A stretch of 64,000 nucleotides of DNA from Kryptolebias marmoratus (GCF_001649575.2 NC_051436.1:6457873-6521872), one strand, 5' to 3'. Counted from the stretch's first letter, positions 1-12,000 are shown. The notes: a model not told the origin generated them from the letters alone. Translations and numbers: made by a program.

Positions 1-280
1 GTGGTGGTGGTGGGGGTTACAGAATATGGATTGAGCAATTGTTTTATGAAGCCTGCAGATTTCAGCGTGCACAGTGAGGGCATTTGATGTGAATATGAAA
101 CTCTGACAGCCCTCATGCTAGACAAGAAGGAGAAGAAAGAAGGGGGGGTTGTGTTGTTTTTTTTTATTAGAATTTTTTTTTTTTTTTTTGGTGAAATTCT
201 TGCAAAGCTGGAGTCCCCCCCTCACTTCCTAGTTCACAGCTGCTGTCACAGTTAACACCCTTCTTTCTTCCTCCATTATA
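1..280. other. Left edge, low-complexity, no gene seen
   Basis: It opens with a short GTG run, then an AT-rich stretch with homopolymer T tracts around 155-190, and ends at a scaffold gap. No open frame or splice pair is convincing. If the island at 564-1070 is a minus-strand promoter, this stretch would lie within that gene's first intron or 5' region, but nothing in the sequence proves it. Confidence 0.4.
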
Positions 281-563
281 NNNNNNNNNNNNNNNNNNNN
301 NNNNNNNNNNNNNNNNNNNNNNNNNNNNNNNNNNNNNNNNNNNNNNNNNNNNNNNNNNNNNNNNNNNNNNNNNNNNNNNNNNNNNNNNNNNNNNNNNNNN
401 NNNNNNNNNNNNNNNNNNNNNNNNNNNNNNNNNNNNNNNNNNNNNNNNNNNNNNNNNNNNNNNNNNNNNNNNNNNNNNNNNNNNNNNNNNNNNNNNNNNN
501 NNNNNNNNNNNNNNNNNNNNNNNNNNNNNNNNNNNNNNNNNNNNNNNNNNNNNNNNNNNNNNN
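281..563. other. Assembly gap (283 N)
   Basis: Run of N. It sits against the GC-rich island, so the unsequenced part is probably GC-rich and could hide a first coding exon of the neighbouring gene. Confidence 0.99.
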
Positions 564-1070
564 GGGAAGGTGGGACGGGGGGACGTTCAGGCTAACGAGC
601 GAGCCGAGCCCGGAGTGGGAACGGAACGGAACGGGTCCCCCTTTTCCGCCGCGCGCGCGCCGCCGCCGCCGAGCAACTCTCGACAGTCCGTCCCGAGGAG
701 GAGAAGAGAGGAAGGGGAGTGGGCTGGTGGGGGGGTTAAGAAAGAAAGAAAAAAAGGAAAAAAAAAAAAAGAAAAAGAAGAGGAAAGGAGAGACCGCAGT
801 GAGCTCACTCGGTCCCGTCGGCGGCCAAAAATACTTCGCGACGCCGGGGCTACGGTTTCACCGCCTGGAACGCTTGGAAGGAGCTGCTCCGCCTGATTTA
901 CCGTTGCTCTCACTGTGAGCGCGCTGCGCAGGCTAACGTGCTAGCTGCGCAGCCCCCGCCCCCCGTCCCAGTCCCTCCCTCAACCCGCGCGCGCGCGGCG
1001 CTTCTGATTGGCTGAGAGCGGCGGCCTTCGCCTCCGCGTCTCCGGCAGGGGTGGGCTTTCAGGCTCCGTT
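564..1070 (-). promoter_or_regulatory. CpG-rich promoter / first-exon island
   Basis: The stretch is dense in CpG, with CG runs near 648-665 and 986-1000. An inverted CCAAT box (ATTGG, 1007-1011) lies near a C-rich GC-box cluster (about 950-968). Read on the minus strand, the order is CCAAT box, GC boxes, then a GC/CT-rich leader running into the gap. That is the usual layout of a TATA-less housekeeping promoter directed leftwards. In mammals the gene next to BANK1, head to head with it, is PPP3CA (calcineurin A alpha). I see no PPP3CA coding sequence, so the identity is inference only. A plus-strand non-coding transcript is also possible. Confidence 0.55.
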
Positions 1071-1227
1071 CCGTGATTCGACACTTTCGGCTCAGTTCGC
1101 CAATTTCATTTTATCTTTTAAAGAACGGGTTCATTTTGCGCTTCCCTTTTAGCTCCTTCAGCCCCAGTAAAGTTTCCAGCTCACATTTTATTAACTTTAA
1201 AGCATATTTATAGCAAAAAAATAATGC

Positions 1228-1625
1228 ATATATCCATTTTTTTTACCCCGTTTCTCCTTTCTGGGTGGTGGGGAGCTGATGCCTATCTCCAGCCGTTACT
1301 GTGCGAGAGGCAGGGGACACCCTGGACAGGTGTGAAGTCCATCATGGGGATACATAGAGACAAACGAGATAAACAAAACCAACAAACAACCATTAATTCT
1401 CTCTATCTCTAGATAAATAGATAGATTGTATTATAGTCTGAAATCCTCACTCACACTTGAACCAAACATGGATGTTTTTGGTCTGCGGGAGGAAACCGGA
1501 GAACCCGGAGTAAGCCCAGGTGAGCGCAGGGAAAACATGTAAAGTCCACCCAAAAAAGGCCCCAGGTTGGGAAATGAACCTACAACCTTCTTGCACTTCT
1601 TGAACCACTGTTCCACTACGTCACC
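1228..1625 (-). mobile_element. tRNA-derived SINE, about 400 bp
   Basis: On the minus strand it starts with a tRNA-like head: an A-box-like TAGTGGAACAGTGG near 1608-1620 and a B-box-like GGTTCATTTCC near 1570-1580. The body contains the GGAGGAAACCGGAGAACCCG segment (1488-1507) and the CACCCTGGACAGGTGTGAAG segment (1318-1337) that I recognise from a very widespread fish repeat. Both pol III boxes are degenerate, so the copy is probably old and silent. Confidence 0.65.
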
Positions 1626-1937
1626 AAAAACAATAAAAATCCTCCCAGCATAAAGCTATCCAGCATTCTGTACTCGAGGTGGTAAATTCAGTTCACTTTA
1701 TGGACTCGGGTTAATCTGAGTCATTCACTAGAGGGATCTGGTTCACTTGAGTCGCTTGAATTAATCAAGTCCCACGCCACACACACACACACACACATTT
1801 GCATTATTCAGAGGCGCTTATTGTACAATTCCACACACCAGTAAATGAACAAACCACTTACAGATGATGGAACAAAAAATGGAAAATGCGCAAATCAAAT
1901 GTAAGTCATCTTATCTCAAACGTATGTCAAAGGAGTA
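1626..1937. other. Intergenic, no gene; short CA microsatellite
   Basis: Unremarkable AT-rich DNA with a (CA)n tract at about 1778-1797 followed directly by ATTTGCAT (1797-1804), an octamer-type motif. No coding evidence. Confidence 0.4.
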
Positions 1938-2230
1938 CATTCAGGGTACATATAAGGGTGCTTGCTGGATAAATGCAGAGCACATATACGTGTGTTTACA
2001 TGGTAGTTTTAGGGTACCTACAGGGTACTTATGGGGTTCTTACACTGGTACATACTTACAGAGTTCTTGCAGAGGTATATACAAGGTAATCACAGGGTAC
2101 TTAGAAGGTACATACAAGGTAAACATGGGAGTACAATCAGGGTACATATGAGAGTGTTTACTGGATAATTGCAGAGCACATATGGGGGTGTTTACATGGT
2201 AGTTTTAGGGTACTTATGGCAGTACTAGGA
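1938..2230. repeat. AGGGTAC-rich imperfect tandem repeat with 195-bp duplication
   Basis: Short GGGTAC/GGTACAT words recur every 10-25 bp. A block of about 75 bp starting near 1943 recurs starting near 2138, both ending TGGTAGTTTTAGGGTAC. This gives a 195-bp larger period. A 95-codon open frame runs through it but is explained by the repetition. Confidence 0.75.
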
Positions 2231-2317
2231 AAGTATCTGTGGTCTGTTTTATGAAGCGACTTGTGCTGTGCTGTGCCCCAGCAACACCAGTCATCGTTTT
2301 AGTACGGCAATTTCTAG

Positions 2318-2400
2318 ATTTCCATTCATCTTCTTTACCCGCTTCTCCATTCTGGGTTGTGGAGAGCTGGTGTCTGTCTCCAGCAGTCACATGATCTGTG
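2318..2400 (-). mobile_element. SINE 3'-end fragment
   Basis: The words TTCTCCATTCTGGGTTGTGG and GAGCTGGTGTCTGTCTCCAG match the start of the 1228-1625 element (TTCTCCTTTCTGGGTGGTGG, GAGCTGATGCCTATCTCCAG). This is a truncated second copy in the same orientation. Confidence 0.6.
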
Positions 2401-2417
2401 CGTGAGTTTGTTTGTTG

Positions 2418-2530
2418 TGTTATCAAAGTATGCCATGAATCATTGGACGGAGTTCAATGAAACACTTAAAATGTACTGACCGGATGTTCGTCTCCAATTA
2501 TTAACCTTTGGAGTTAACTCTGTGGTGTTC
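2418..2530 (-). repeat. Family A fragment
   Basis: Contains a degraded form of the family A word (reference copy at 50940-51515): here AAAGTATGCCATGAATCATT in place of CAAAATATCTCATGAACCAT, followed by the usual GTTCAATGAAAC and CGGATGTTCGTCT words. Confidence 0.6.
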
Positions 2531-4224
2531 AGTATCTGTTAATAATGAACATTTGTCCCTTTATAAATAAAATATAAAATTAATAAAATAAACACAATTT
2601 AACATTAAAAATATACCTATAGTAAATTTAGTATTGGATGTAGGTATTCGCACAAAAAAATTGAACGAATGAATGAATCAGTTCCTGATTTGTCCCATTT
2701 GGTTAGTTTGCTCAGTAGTTTGGAGATTAGATAATAACCAGCAATGTTTTCAAAACACACATTTATGATTAGAGAAAAAAAACAAAAACCTTTTCTGCAT
2801 TGGGAGTTCATGTGAATGAGCCGGTACATTGAGCCGGCTCGGTCACGACAGGCACATCGCCAACTTTTATCAAAGGACTGTTTGTGTGTCCATTACTTAC
2901 TGCAATAAACTTCAAACGAGCGCAGCAAAGAATGTCCTATAAAAAAATTAATCATTAATTACTGAATATACTGATAAAAGACCTGATACTACCAAAAATA
3001 GCTGATCGGATAATAATAGCAGTGACGCTGTAATCGGGTAAAAGGTACGGTAAGTTTTATTATTCCGAATTATCCGAGTCATACTTGAATTTTGGCCACA
3101 CTGTTGACAAAGTAAAACAGAAACCCCACCCCCTTTTTTTTAAGTTTTTTTTTTTTTTTATCCATCAGAGCCTAAAATTGGCTGATCTGTAGGGTCAGAT
3201 CAGTCTGACCTCAGGTGAACAGTCGATATTTATTGAACAAAAGCTCATCAAAATGGCCGAAGATGTGTACTGAAACAAAACCCCACTCCAGTTCCTCCCT
3301 TTGGCCCATCCAGTCTGGTTTACAGGAGGGACAGCGCTGTGCAAAAGACCCGAGTCATCGTTTATTTCTCAGCTCCATCTTGTCTCCACTTCTCGAAGCA
3401 GCTCGGTGGTTCATCCTGGAGCTCGGCGGGCTTCTCTGGAGCGTTCACGCTTGATGTAAGAATGTGGGCTGGTGCCTGTGGCCTTCGACCGGTCCTGTCG
3501 GACCACATCGTCCGATATTAGACAACGGCTTTGAACTTTGTTCTATTTGCTCCTTTTATTTAGAAGGGAATCTGACGAATCTTTGGGGTGCTCTGCCGTG
3601 TGGGACTGGGCGAAATGCTCGACACCAAGCAGAACAATCCAGTTGCAGCCGTTTCATCTGATGGCAGGTGACCCCAAGGTAGGACTGCGAAGTGATGGAG
3701 GACACAGACTCCGCTTCGCCTCTTCACGTCTCCGTTCAACCACGGCTTTCGGAGCCTGTCGCATGTGGGGTCCAGTTTCTGGACAGAGGCTCTGAAGTCG
3801 TTGTCTTCTACCACTTTACAGTAAGTGGTTGAGCCTCCATCACCACCACCTCTACCAGTGTCCTGTCCAGTTCGGCTCGCCGGCTCTTCCTCCTTAAGGC
3901 CTTTCCATCCTCCATGAGAAGTCAGGAAGTCAGCTCTCGGTCACGCGGTGGCGTGACGAAAATTGCGTCGTTTTGTTCTCGTAGCAGCTTCGTCCGCCGC
4001 TTCTCGACACGAGGCCCGGGCCAAACTGTTCCTCCTGGCGGTTCGAGCTGAGTGTCGTCTGATTGGTCAGAAGTTGTTTATGTAGAAAAAAGCAGACGAG
4101 CTTTAATGGAGCCATTTTGCTTCTGCTGCTGGAGGCTGTTTGAAAATCCAGCCGTCTTTCCGACTGCTCCGGCCAAACTTGGAAACCTCTGAGTTTTGTG
4201 TGTTTTCTGTAGACACACATCGGA
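2531..4224. other. Intergenic, no supported gene
   Basis: AT-rich to about 3200, then balanced. On the minus strand one frame stays open from about 3930 down to 3560 (more than 115 codons, ending in a stop at 3560). I do not recognise the translation and see no splice partners. The final part, from about 4205, runs into the family A array. Possibly an old unclassified transposon. Confidence 0.35.
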
Positions 4225-5395
4225 CTATTACTGTCTAAGACTTTAATTACAATGAGATGTTTTGCTAACAGACGAACAGGGTTGACTCCAACAGTCCTGA
4301 ACCACGACCTCGTACGATCTACCAGCGCTCAGACTGTGTTGGGGATGACTCTCAGCCACTTCCACGCCAAACTTTAGCTCAGTATCCGTAAAATGTACTG
4401 AGTTACAGGCATCTTGTGTTTGCCGAGTTTGATTAGCTGCGGTAGCCATCTTGAATCTGGGTAAATCAAAAAGACGGTCGGTTTTAGACATCCGTCCGGT
4501 GATTACTGTCTGAGAGTTTCATTCAAATCTGTCCAGCGGTTCGTGAGAGGTTTCGCTGACAAGCCAACTCAACCGCGCAGGGGATAAACAACTAGTAGTT
4601 GTTCCACGCTACGGCGCACGGGAACATTCGGAGCATTTTTTTTGTCTGAGTCAGCAGAAACACAACAACGCCGAACATTTGCATAAAGGAGCCCTCATCT
4701 CGCACCTGCCTGGGTTTGTTTTTTTAATATTTATTTTGTAACATTTGTGCATCTGCCTGCAACCCTCCACTTGTTAGACTCGTTGTAGTCCAACCTCAAA
4801 ATAAAACGAAGTGTGAGTCAAAGCACGTGTTGGGATGACTCTCAGCGACTACCACACCAAGTTTGAGCTCAACGTCAGTTAAATTCATTCAGTTATAGCC
4901 ATTTTTGTGTGGGTTAATGTCGATTGGCTATGGCAGCCATTTTGAATTGGATCGATTACAAAAGTTAATCACTTGTAGAGGCACATCTAATGGTTACTTT
5001 CTGAAAGTTTGATTAAAATCCGTCCAGTGGTTCATGAGATATTTTGCTAACAGACGAACAAGGCTGACTCCAACAGTGAATGGCATAGTTTTAAGTAAAG
5101 ATCTTGTACAGTGAGTTGCGCTTGGAATATGTGTTGTAAATGACTCCCAGCTACAACCACACCAAATATTAGCTTAAAATCTGTAAATCTGGCTGAGATG
5201 GAGCCATTTTTGTGTTCTCTAAGTTTAGTTGGCTGTGGCGGCCATCTTAAATCGGGTCGACTCTGAAAGCCAATCAGTTGTAGAGACCCATCCGGTGATC
5301 GCGTTCTGAGAGTTTCATCGAAATCCGCCCGGTGGTTCTTGGGCGTTTTTCGCTAACGGACCGGCACACTCAAAGACAAAAGCGGAGCTAAAACA
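4225..5395 (+). repeat. Family A tandem array (3 units)
   Basis: The recurring word near CTCAGCTACTACCACACC starts at about 4353, 4843 and 5148, giving a period of about 305 bp between the last two. An unrelated 200-bp stretch (about 4576-4800) separates the first two. Each unit then carries GCCATTTTTGTGT, GGCTGTGGCGGCCATCTT, AATCAGTTGTAGA, GAGAGTTTCATTAAAATC and TATTTTGCTAACAGAC words. The units differ by tens of percent, so the array is old. Confidence 0.85.
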
Positions 5396-5524
5396 TTATT
5401 GCCCTCCAGCGGCGGGTGATAATGTTCGGCGGTCAAACTCCCGAGCCGAAGCAGCACACACCCACTGGCCTTTCTCACCCACCCGCACCGCCCTCTTCAG
5501 TCAATAAATATTATCTCAACGCTT

Positions 5525-5800
5525 TATGGCTTCATATTTATAACCGCCTGCTGTTGCACGGTTTCAACCGGGGGTAAAAATCTGTTGAGGCGGGGTTCTG
5601 TGGAGAGTTTATGAACAGTTAGTATCTTACCTGTTGCTGATGGGTCTGAGCAGACTGATGAGCTAAACGTTATTCCTCCGAGGCTTTTTTTTCCAGCCGC
5701 AGCGCGAAATTCCCGCCCAAACAGGCGGCCGCTGAGGTCAAACTCTTGGGTTAATTTGCAAGTGTTAACAGCGGCGGCAGCAGCTAGCTGTGGCACTTCT
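5525..5800 (-). repeat. Family D repeat
   Basis: Shares AGTATCTTACCTGTTG (reverse complement CAACAGGTAAGATACT) and the GCAGCAGCTAGCTGTGGCAC segment with copies at 32075-32345, 47430-47700 and 54200-54315. A 90-codon minus-strand frame here is incidental. Confidence 0.65.
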
Positions 5801-6076
5801 GGCAGGAAACGTCCCGGTGCAGTAGCTGCTCAGCGTCAAACTGCCGGTGCCGAGAGGTTTTGCAAAACTGAGCAGACGTCGAAGTTTCGACTTGAGTCAC
5901 AAACCGTCTGTTAGCCAATCAGAGCGGAGAGCTGGATTCACGCTCGTTTTTTTTTTGTTTCATTAAGTGTGACACAGCAGGAAACTCCCTCTTATCTGGG
6001 CTGCTCCCAACAATAGTGGTTCTGTTTTTCCTGCCAGTGTGAAGCGAGACGGAGCGGCAGGCGCAGCACCGCGGAG
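5801..6076 (+). promoter_or_regulatory. BANK1: BANK1 proximal upstream region / 5' UTR
   Basis: This is the 276 bp before the start codon. I see no TATA box at a useful spacing. A poly-T run sits at about 5948-5957 and a kappaB-like decamer at 5980-5989. The last 40 bp before the ATG are GC-rich. The transcription start cannot be placed, and an upstream non-coding exon cannot be excluded. Confidence 0.5.
5980..5989 (+). promoter_or_regulatory. NF-kappaB-like site
   Basis: GGAAACTCCC fits the GGRRNNYYCC consensus and lies 88 bp before the BANK1 ATG. A single decamer match occurs often by chance, but the position suits an immune gene. Confidence 0.3.
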
Positions 6077-6089
6077 ATGAGTCACGCAG
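6077..6089 (+). CDS. BANK1: BANK1 coding exon 1 (start codon)
   Basis: Codes MSHA plus the first base of a Glu codon, then a good donor (CAG|GTAAGC). A purine sits at -3 of the ATG. Joining to exon 2 gives MSHAEDLLIIYETEAQQW, which aligns with the start of the TIR-like domain in the family. The mammalian protein has about 20 more N-terminal residues, so a different first exon is possible. Confidence 0.68.
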
Positions 6090-9000
6090 GTAAGCAGAGC
6101 GTTAAAAAGTTCACTAACTGCTTAATAAAAGGCGCCCGCTAATGAAGACGACTAATACGTGGAGGTATGAGTCTTTAAGAGTTGATTTATGGGCTCTTCT
6201 GCAGAGCGGTCGATGTAAAGCTGCCTAAATAAGTAGAAAAATGGATGATTTTACAAGAGAGTAAAGCAGTGCGTCATTTTTTGAAAATTTAAAACGCCTC
6301 TCTTAGAGGACCTGCTTATCATCTACGAGACGGAGGCGCAGCAGTGGGCGACCTACCTTCAGTCGGTGTTCACCGGCCCGCTCCCAGAGGACGGGATCTG
6401 CTGCTACGACGTCGCCACGGCGTCCAACCCCCGGGACGACTTCCTGCGGCTGTCGCGCTACGGCTGCAAGCTGCTGATCCTCAGCAGGGGCCTGCTGGAG
6501 GGCCTCTGCCAGCTGCGGCGCTTCTTCCTGTCCCGTGTGCTCAGCCCCGCCGGCCGGGTGGTGGTGCTGCTGTGCGGCGTGGACAGCCTGGCCCCCCTGC
6601 TGAGCCTGGTGCCCCTGAACGCCGACGAGTGCTTGCAGGTCTCCAGCGAGCAGGACGCCCCCGACTACGTGTCCAGCGTGGTGGACATCATCAGGAAAGG
6701 TAGCAAAGAGACAACTGTTATCAGCGCAGCTTTTCTTAGAGCGACCGAAACTCTTTCCTCGAGTCACTGAAGGTCTTTTTGTTTATTTATTCATTTATTA
6801 TTTTGTACTTTGATTTAAATCTCATCTCAGATGGCTCCAAAGGTTAATCCACGTCTGTCCAACTCAAGGCCCGTGGGCCAGATCTGGCCCTCGGTAACAT
6901 TTTATCCGGCCGCCTCCCCCCCCCTAAAGATAACATTTAAATTTGATCAGATCTGTCCCTCCTGTCTCTGTCGCTTCTCTTTTTGCGTTATGAAGGCTTC
7001 TCGTTTATTTTGAAGCCAAGAAAACGACGTTTTGATTTCTCAGTAGCCTTTATTTTATTGTTGGATGTCTGTAACAGGAAGTCTGCCTTAATGTAAATTG
7101 TCTTTTCCAAGTTAAACGTTGGTAACTGCCTGTTCGGAGTTTTGTTGACGGCGTTTTAGCTGCTTTAATAGAGCAAAAATTGTTTGAAAGCTGATGATAG
7201 AAGGTGAGGCATAAAGACAAGAATGCTAATAATTTAACATTTAATATTTCTACATGAATGAGTTGACAGTTTACATCTAAAACCAGGGCTAATTTCTGTA
7301 TTCTTTCAACAATTATTGATCTAAATTGACCCTCAGTTGGGTTAATCAGTTGTAGACGAACATCCGGTGATAATTTCCTGAAGGTTTCAATAAAATCCAC
7401 CAAGCGGTTCGTGAGCTATTTTGCTAACAGACAGACGAAGTTGGGACAACAGAAACTAGTTCTGTGAGTAATATTAATAATAATAATAATAATAATAATG
7501 AATTTAAAAATGAAATCCATAAACGATCCCATGAGAAGCAGTGGCCAATGGGAGTTTTGCTAACTGCTAATGTTTTAGCTTCCTGCTAACTGCGACGCTA
7601 ACGCTAGCTTCCTACAGGAACGAGTGGAGATTCAGTTTCTGTTGTTATTTCACGTTTTTTACTTCCTGCGTAACCGTGCTAAAGCTAACTATGTCCACTT
7701 CTGGTAAAATATGACGTCCTTTACTGGTCCTTTATTTTTTATTTTTTTTAATTAGCTTTATAGGCTAATTTCAAACAAAAATCCTTGAACCCTTCCAAAA
7801 AAGTACACTTAGCTTTCATTTTTTGTTAGTGAAGAGTGTGTAACTGATTGATCCACTGTTTTTTTTTAGTGTAAATGTTTCTTCCGATGTAAAGAGAGAG
7901 TTTCGGTGGAACTTAATTAATTCCCCGCCAATAACCTCCTGCCTCTGTCCTCGTTTCACCTAATTGCGCGACTCGTGCACAAATCCAAACGGGCCTGTGT
8001 TTTAGGCAGGTGGGCGAGGAGGAACATCGGATGCAAATTTGACCGCCGCTGATTACTCACTGTGAGGCATGCAAATCTAATAGCACCCCGTATCACTCCA
8101 CGGCACTGATACGGCGACGGGTTTCAGACCTGGATCCCGCGGACAGTTACATTTTAACTCAGGAGTGTCTGTCGTTTCCACGTCTAATGAACGAAGAGCA
8201 TCATTCTGTATGAAAATGTTTGTTGATCCTCTGCGAAAAAGACGGCTGGTTTCGATAAAACCTGCCGTACGTCAACACAAAGCCACTGTTTAGAGCCATG
8301 TTGTAAAGTCTTTACTGTCATGTAATTTATTCCCGCTCCATACGGTAAACTCACCAGGTCAAAGTGTTCGTCAAGAGGCTGGCGGCTAACGTCAAAATGC
8401 TAACGGGCCCGACGTGGCACCGTGTTAGCATGAAAAACATTTAAAGCACAGACTGCTGGTTTGTTTAAAATACAAACTCCTGATCGTATCTGAGAGAAGC
8501 CGTGCTTCAACAGTTATCTCGTGACATTATCTGGAGATAATCTCTTCAGCGGCGAAGCTCGTTTTGCAGTTTTAACACTGAACTCTGTCATTATTATCTC
8601 TGTCGAGATAAAAATGAACTCTTGAGCGAGGCAATGAATATATTTCGTAGGGTTTGTTCTCGTGTGGTGAGATATTATTTCAAAACCACAACAAAACCAC
8701 TACAGGGGCCTTTTAAAAACAAGAATCATGTAGTAGCTGGTTGAAACTGTAAACAAAAGCTTCTTTCCTCCAGATAACAATCCAGCTTGGTTATTGCAAA
8801 ATAAATCAAAAGCTGCAGGCAGGCTGTTCTTGGCAGTAGATGTTTTTTTTTCTCTCATTTACTCAAACATAAACAACTGAACCACTGAGCTAAACGCTAA
8901 AATCAAAAGGCTAACATAAACAGTGACACGTGGCAGGTGTCGTGTTTAACTCTAGTATGTTAGCATGTTAATGCTAACACCTAGTTAGATTAAAATACAA

Positions 9001-12000
9001 CAGTTCAGAAACTATATGAAATGTTTTCAAGAATTCGGCCAAAAACAACTTAACAACTGGGCTAAAAGCTAACATCAAAATGCTAACACGAACAGTGACA
9101 CATGGCAGGTGTTGTGTTTAACTCTAGTGTGTTAGCATGCTAGAGCTAACGCATTGGTAGCTTCAGATACAGCAGTTCTTTGAAAATATGTAATACTTTT
9201 AAGTATTCGACCAAAAACAAGTTAACAACTGGGCGAAAAAGCTAAAATAAAAATGCTAACACGTACAGTGACAAGTGGCAGGTGTGGTATTTAACTCTAG
9301 TGTGTTAGCAATGTTAATGCTAATATCTAGCTAGCTTCAAAAATAACAGTTCAGAAACTATATGAAATATTTTCAAGAATTCAGCCAAAACAACTTAACA
9401 ACTGGGCTAAAAGCTAACATCAAAATGCTAACATGAACAGTGACACATGGCAGGTGCGGTGTTTAACTATGACGTGTTAGCATGCTAGTGCTAACACAAT
9501 GTTAGCTTGAAATACAGCAGTTCTTTGAAAGTTTGAAAGATTTTTACGTATTCGGCCAAAAATGCTAACATGAACAGTGACAAGTGGCAGGTGTCGTATT
9601 TAGCATGTTAATGCTAACATCTAATTGGCTTAAAATACAAAAGTTCAGTGACAATATGAAATATTTTTAAAAATTCGACCATAGGTCACAGGTGGCCCTT
9701 TTGTGAAAACCTTGTCCACGCTCTAACTTTGCAACCAGCTAAAAGGAATGTCAAACTGCATAGCTGAACACCTCATGGTGCCGGGATGATCCCTATTGAT
9801 TTCAAGGTCCTGCAGTCAACGGTCAAAAGTGACTCCTTTCTTAAAACCTTGTCCGTGCTCTAAATCTGAAACCGTGTAACGCAGGAAAGTCAAACTGCAC
9901 AGCTGGACACCTCATGGGTCAAAGATGATCCCTATTGATTTCAAGGTCCTGGGGTCAAACATCAAGGTCACAGGTGACCCCTTTGTAAAACCCTCTGTGC
10001 TCCAACTCTAGACACATGTATTCAGGATTTTCTGACTGGAGTATTAAGTATCTTTGGTGGTACTCTCATTTTAAAGTCAAAACATTTATAACTAGAAAAC
10101 AGGCTAAACTGAAAACATTTCAAAAAGATTCAGCCAAAAACAAGTGAACCACTGGGCCAGGAGCTAACATTTAAATGTTATCATACACAAAAAAAGGCAT
10201 GATAACAGACAAGTGCAGGATTTTAACCACTGCTGGTTAGCTTTAAACACAGATTTCATGGAGACATGAAATACTTTTTAAGTATTCAACCAGGAGCAAC
10301 TGTATTAAAACAAACAAGGCCAATGAAATTATAAGCCAACCTTTAAAGTAACGGAATTATTTTCATTTTCAGACGTCAGTTTTTAAAACATCTTGGGGAT
10401 ATTCCCATCGGACCTTGGTACGACTTGTTTGAGAATGGCTGAAGTACTCCTGGCTTTGCTGCTGGTACTATTTTTAAACAAAACTGCATCCTTTTTTTTT
10501 TTCTTTTTTTTACAGGTGCATTAGCCACAGCAGGAAATGCCAACCCCTTGACATGTAAACCATCTGGACCAGAGCAGAAGGCCAAGCAGATGCAGTCAAC
10601 TGGAGCGGACGGGGTCAGAACCAACGTTGCGGTCGTTCCTTCGAGAGTTCCCTGCGGGGTGAGAGGCGCTCCTCTAGTAAGTCAATTTGTTTGCTCAGCC
10701 AGCGGCCGTGATGCTGACTTAATCTGCTACCCCCCAACCCCCCCGTCTGCTCGACAGAGCACCGCCGAGGTGTTCGTCCTGCTACGACACGAGGCGGCTG
10801 CCGGCGACTGCGAGGTGGAGTTCAGCGACGGGAAGCGGAGCGTGAGGGTGAAGCCCGCCCGGTGGAACGAGCTGGTGCTGTGCGTCGGCGCGCCAGGTGA
10901 GCCGAGCGCGGCGAATACGCGCAACCGCAGCAAAGCGCTCTCCTGACTGCGGCGGTTTTCTGCTGCAGACTTTCCTGCGGGGAACGTGAGGCTGACCGTC
11001 TACGGTGGTGGGAGGTCACTGACGAGCACACAGTTGCAGTACTACACAAACATGGAGGAACTGGACCGCCTGCTGTCCAGTGTGGCAGATCCTGTGCAGT
11101 TCATGTGTCAGGTAAAAACGCCTTTAATGGGCCGGTCTACACCTCTTTTTACAGTTTTCCCCACAAAGGTCTGTCTTCACTGGGTGGATTCAGATCACTG
11201 CAGACAAAAAATGGACTGAAAGTAAAAAGAATTGGGGGCGTCAGGGTATCTGTTGGCCCTGTCACCTGTACAAAGCTCGGAAGATATACAATATACAAAA
11301 GTCTGGTTGTTGGTACCCTTTCAAACTGTAGTCCACATATAAACAAATCCCATTTTTACAAATAAATCTGTTTTCAGACTGTTATCATGTTATCAATCTG
11401 TTATCATGCTAATATCTAGTTTCCTTAACTATATTTATCTGTTCAACCTTCGATGGTTTAAACTCCGCAGTCTTAGCAATGATCAATACGGAGCTACAAG
11501 TAGGTGAACGAGGAGTTGAAAAACAATGATGAGTTCGGAAGTTAGGCCACGGAACGGCTAAGCCCCGCCTCTGAGTGGGCGGGCCTGAGTCCACCTAGCC
11601 CCACCCTTAGCCACGCCTTTTCAGTCCTAAACAGCCCACTTTAAAAGATCTGAACTTCGCCTTTAAACCTTTCATTGCGAGTCCAACGACTTCAAGGCGT
11701 CTTGTTATAACAAAACTAACTAATTGGTAGAAAGTATTAAATTTAGTTTATTATTCTTTCATGAACACTAAAATTAAAACTCACTTTGTTTGCATACAGA
11801 GCAAACACAGAGCTCCACAAATATTCAAATAGCTGCGGTATTTATTTATTTATTTTTTTCTCTGTCCTCTTGATAAAACAAAACGGCACTTTTAACTCAT
11901 TATCCGGTTTAGTAACAGAAACTAGTCCGCGTCCGCCGCCGCCTCGCAACAGAGTCACAACGAGCCGTTAGGAAGCCGTGAAGCAATCAGCGTATTTCTG

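Noticed and set aside
3560..3930. Minus-strand frame of more than 115 codons with a polar, gene-like composition
   Set aside because: No recognised family, no start context or splice sites, and it lies beside repeat arrays. It may be a transposon remnant, but I cannot support a gene.
6303..6767. 154-codon minus-strand frame opposite the TIR exon
   Set aside because: A mirror of the GC-rich exon 2; the plus strand matches BANK1 with correct splice phases.
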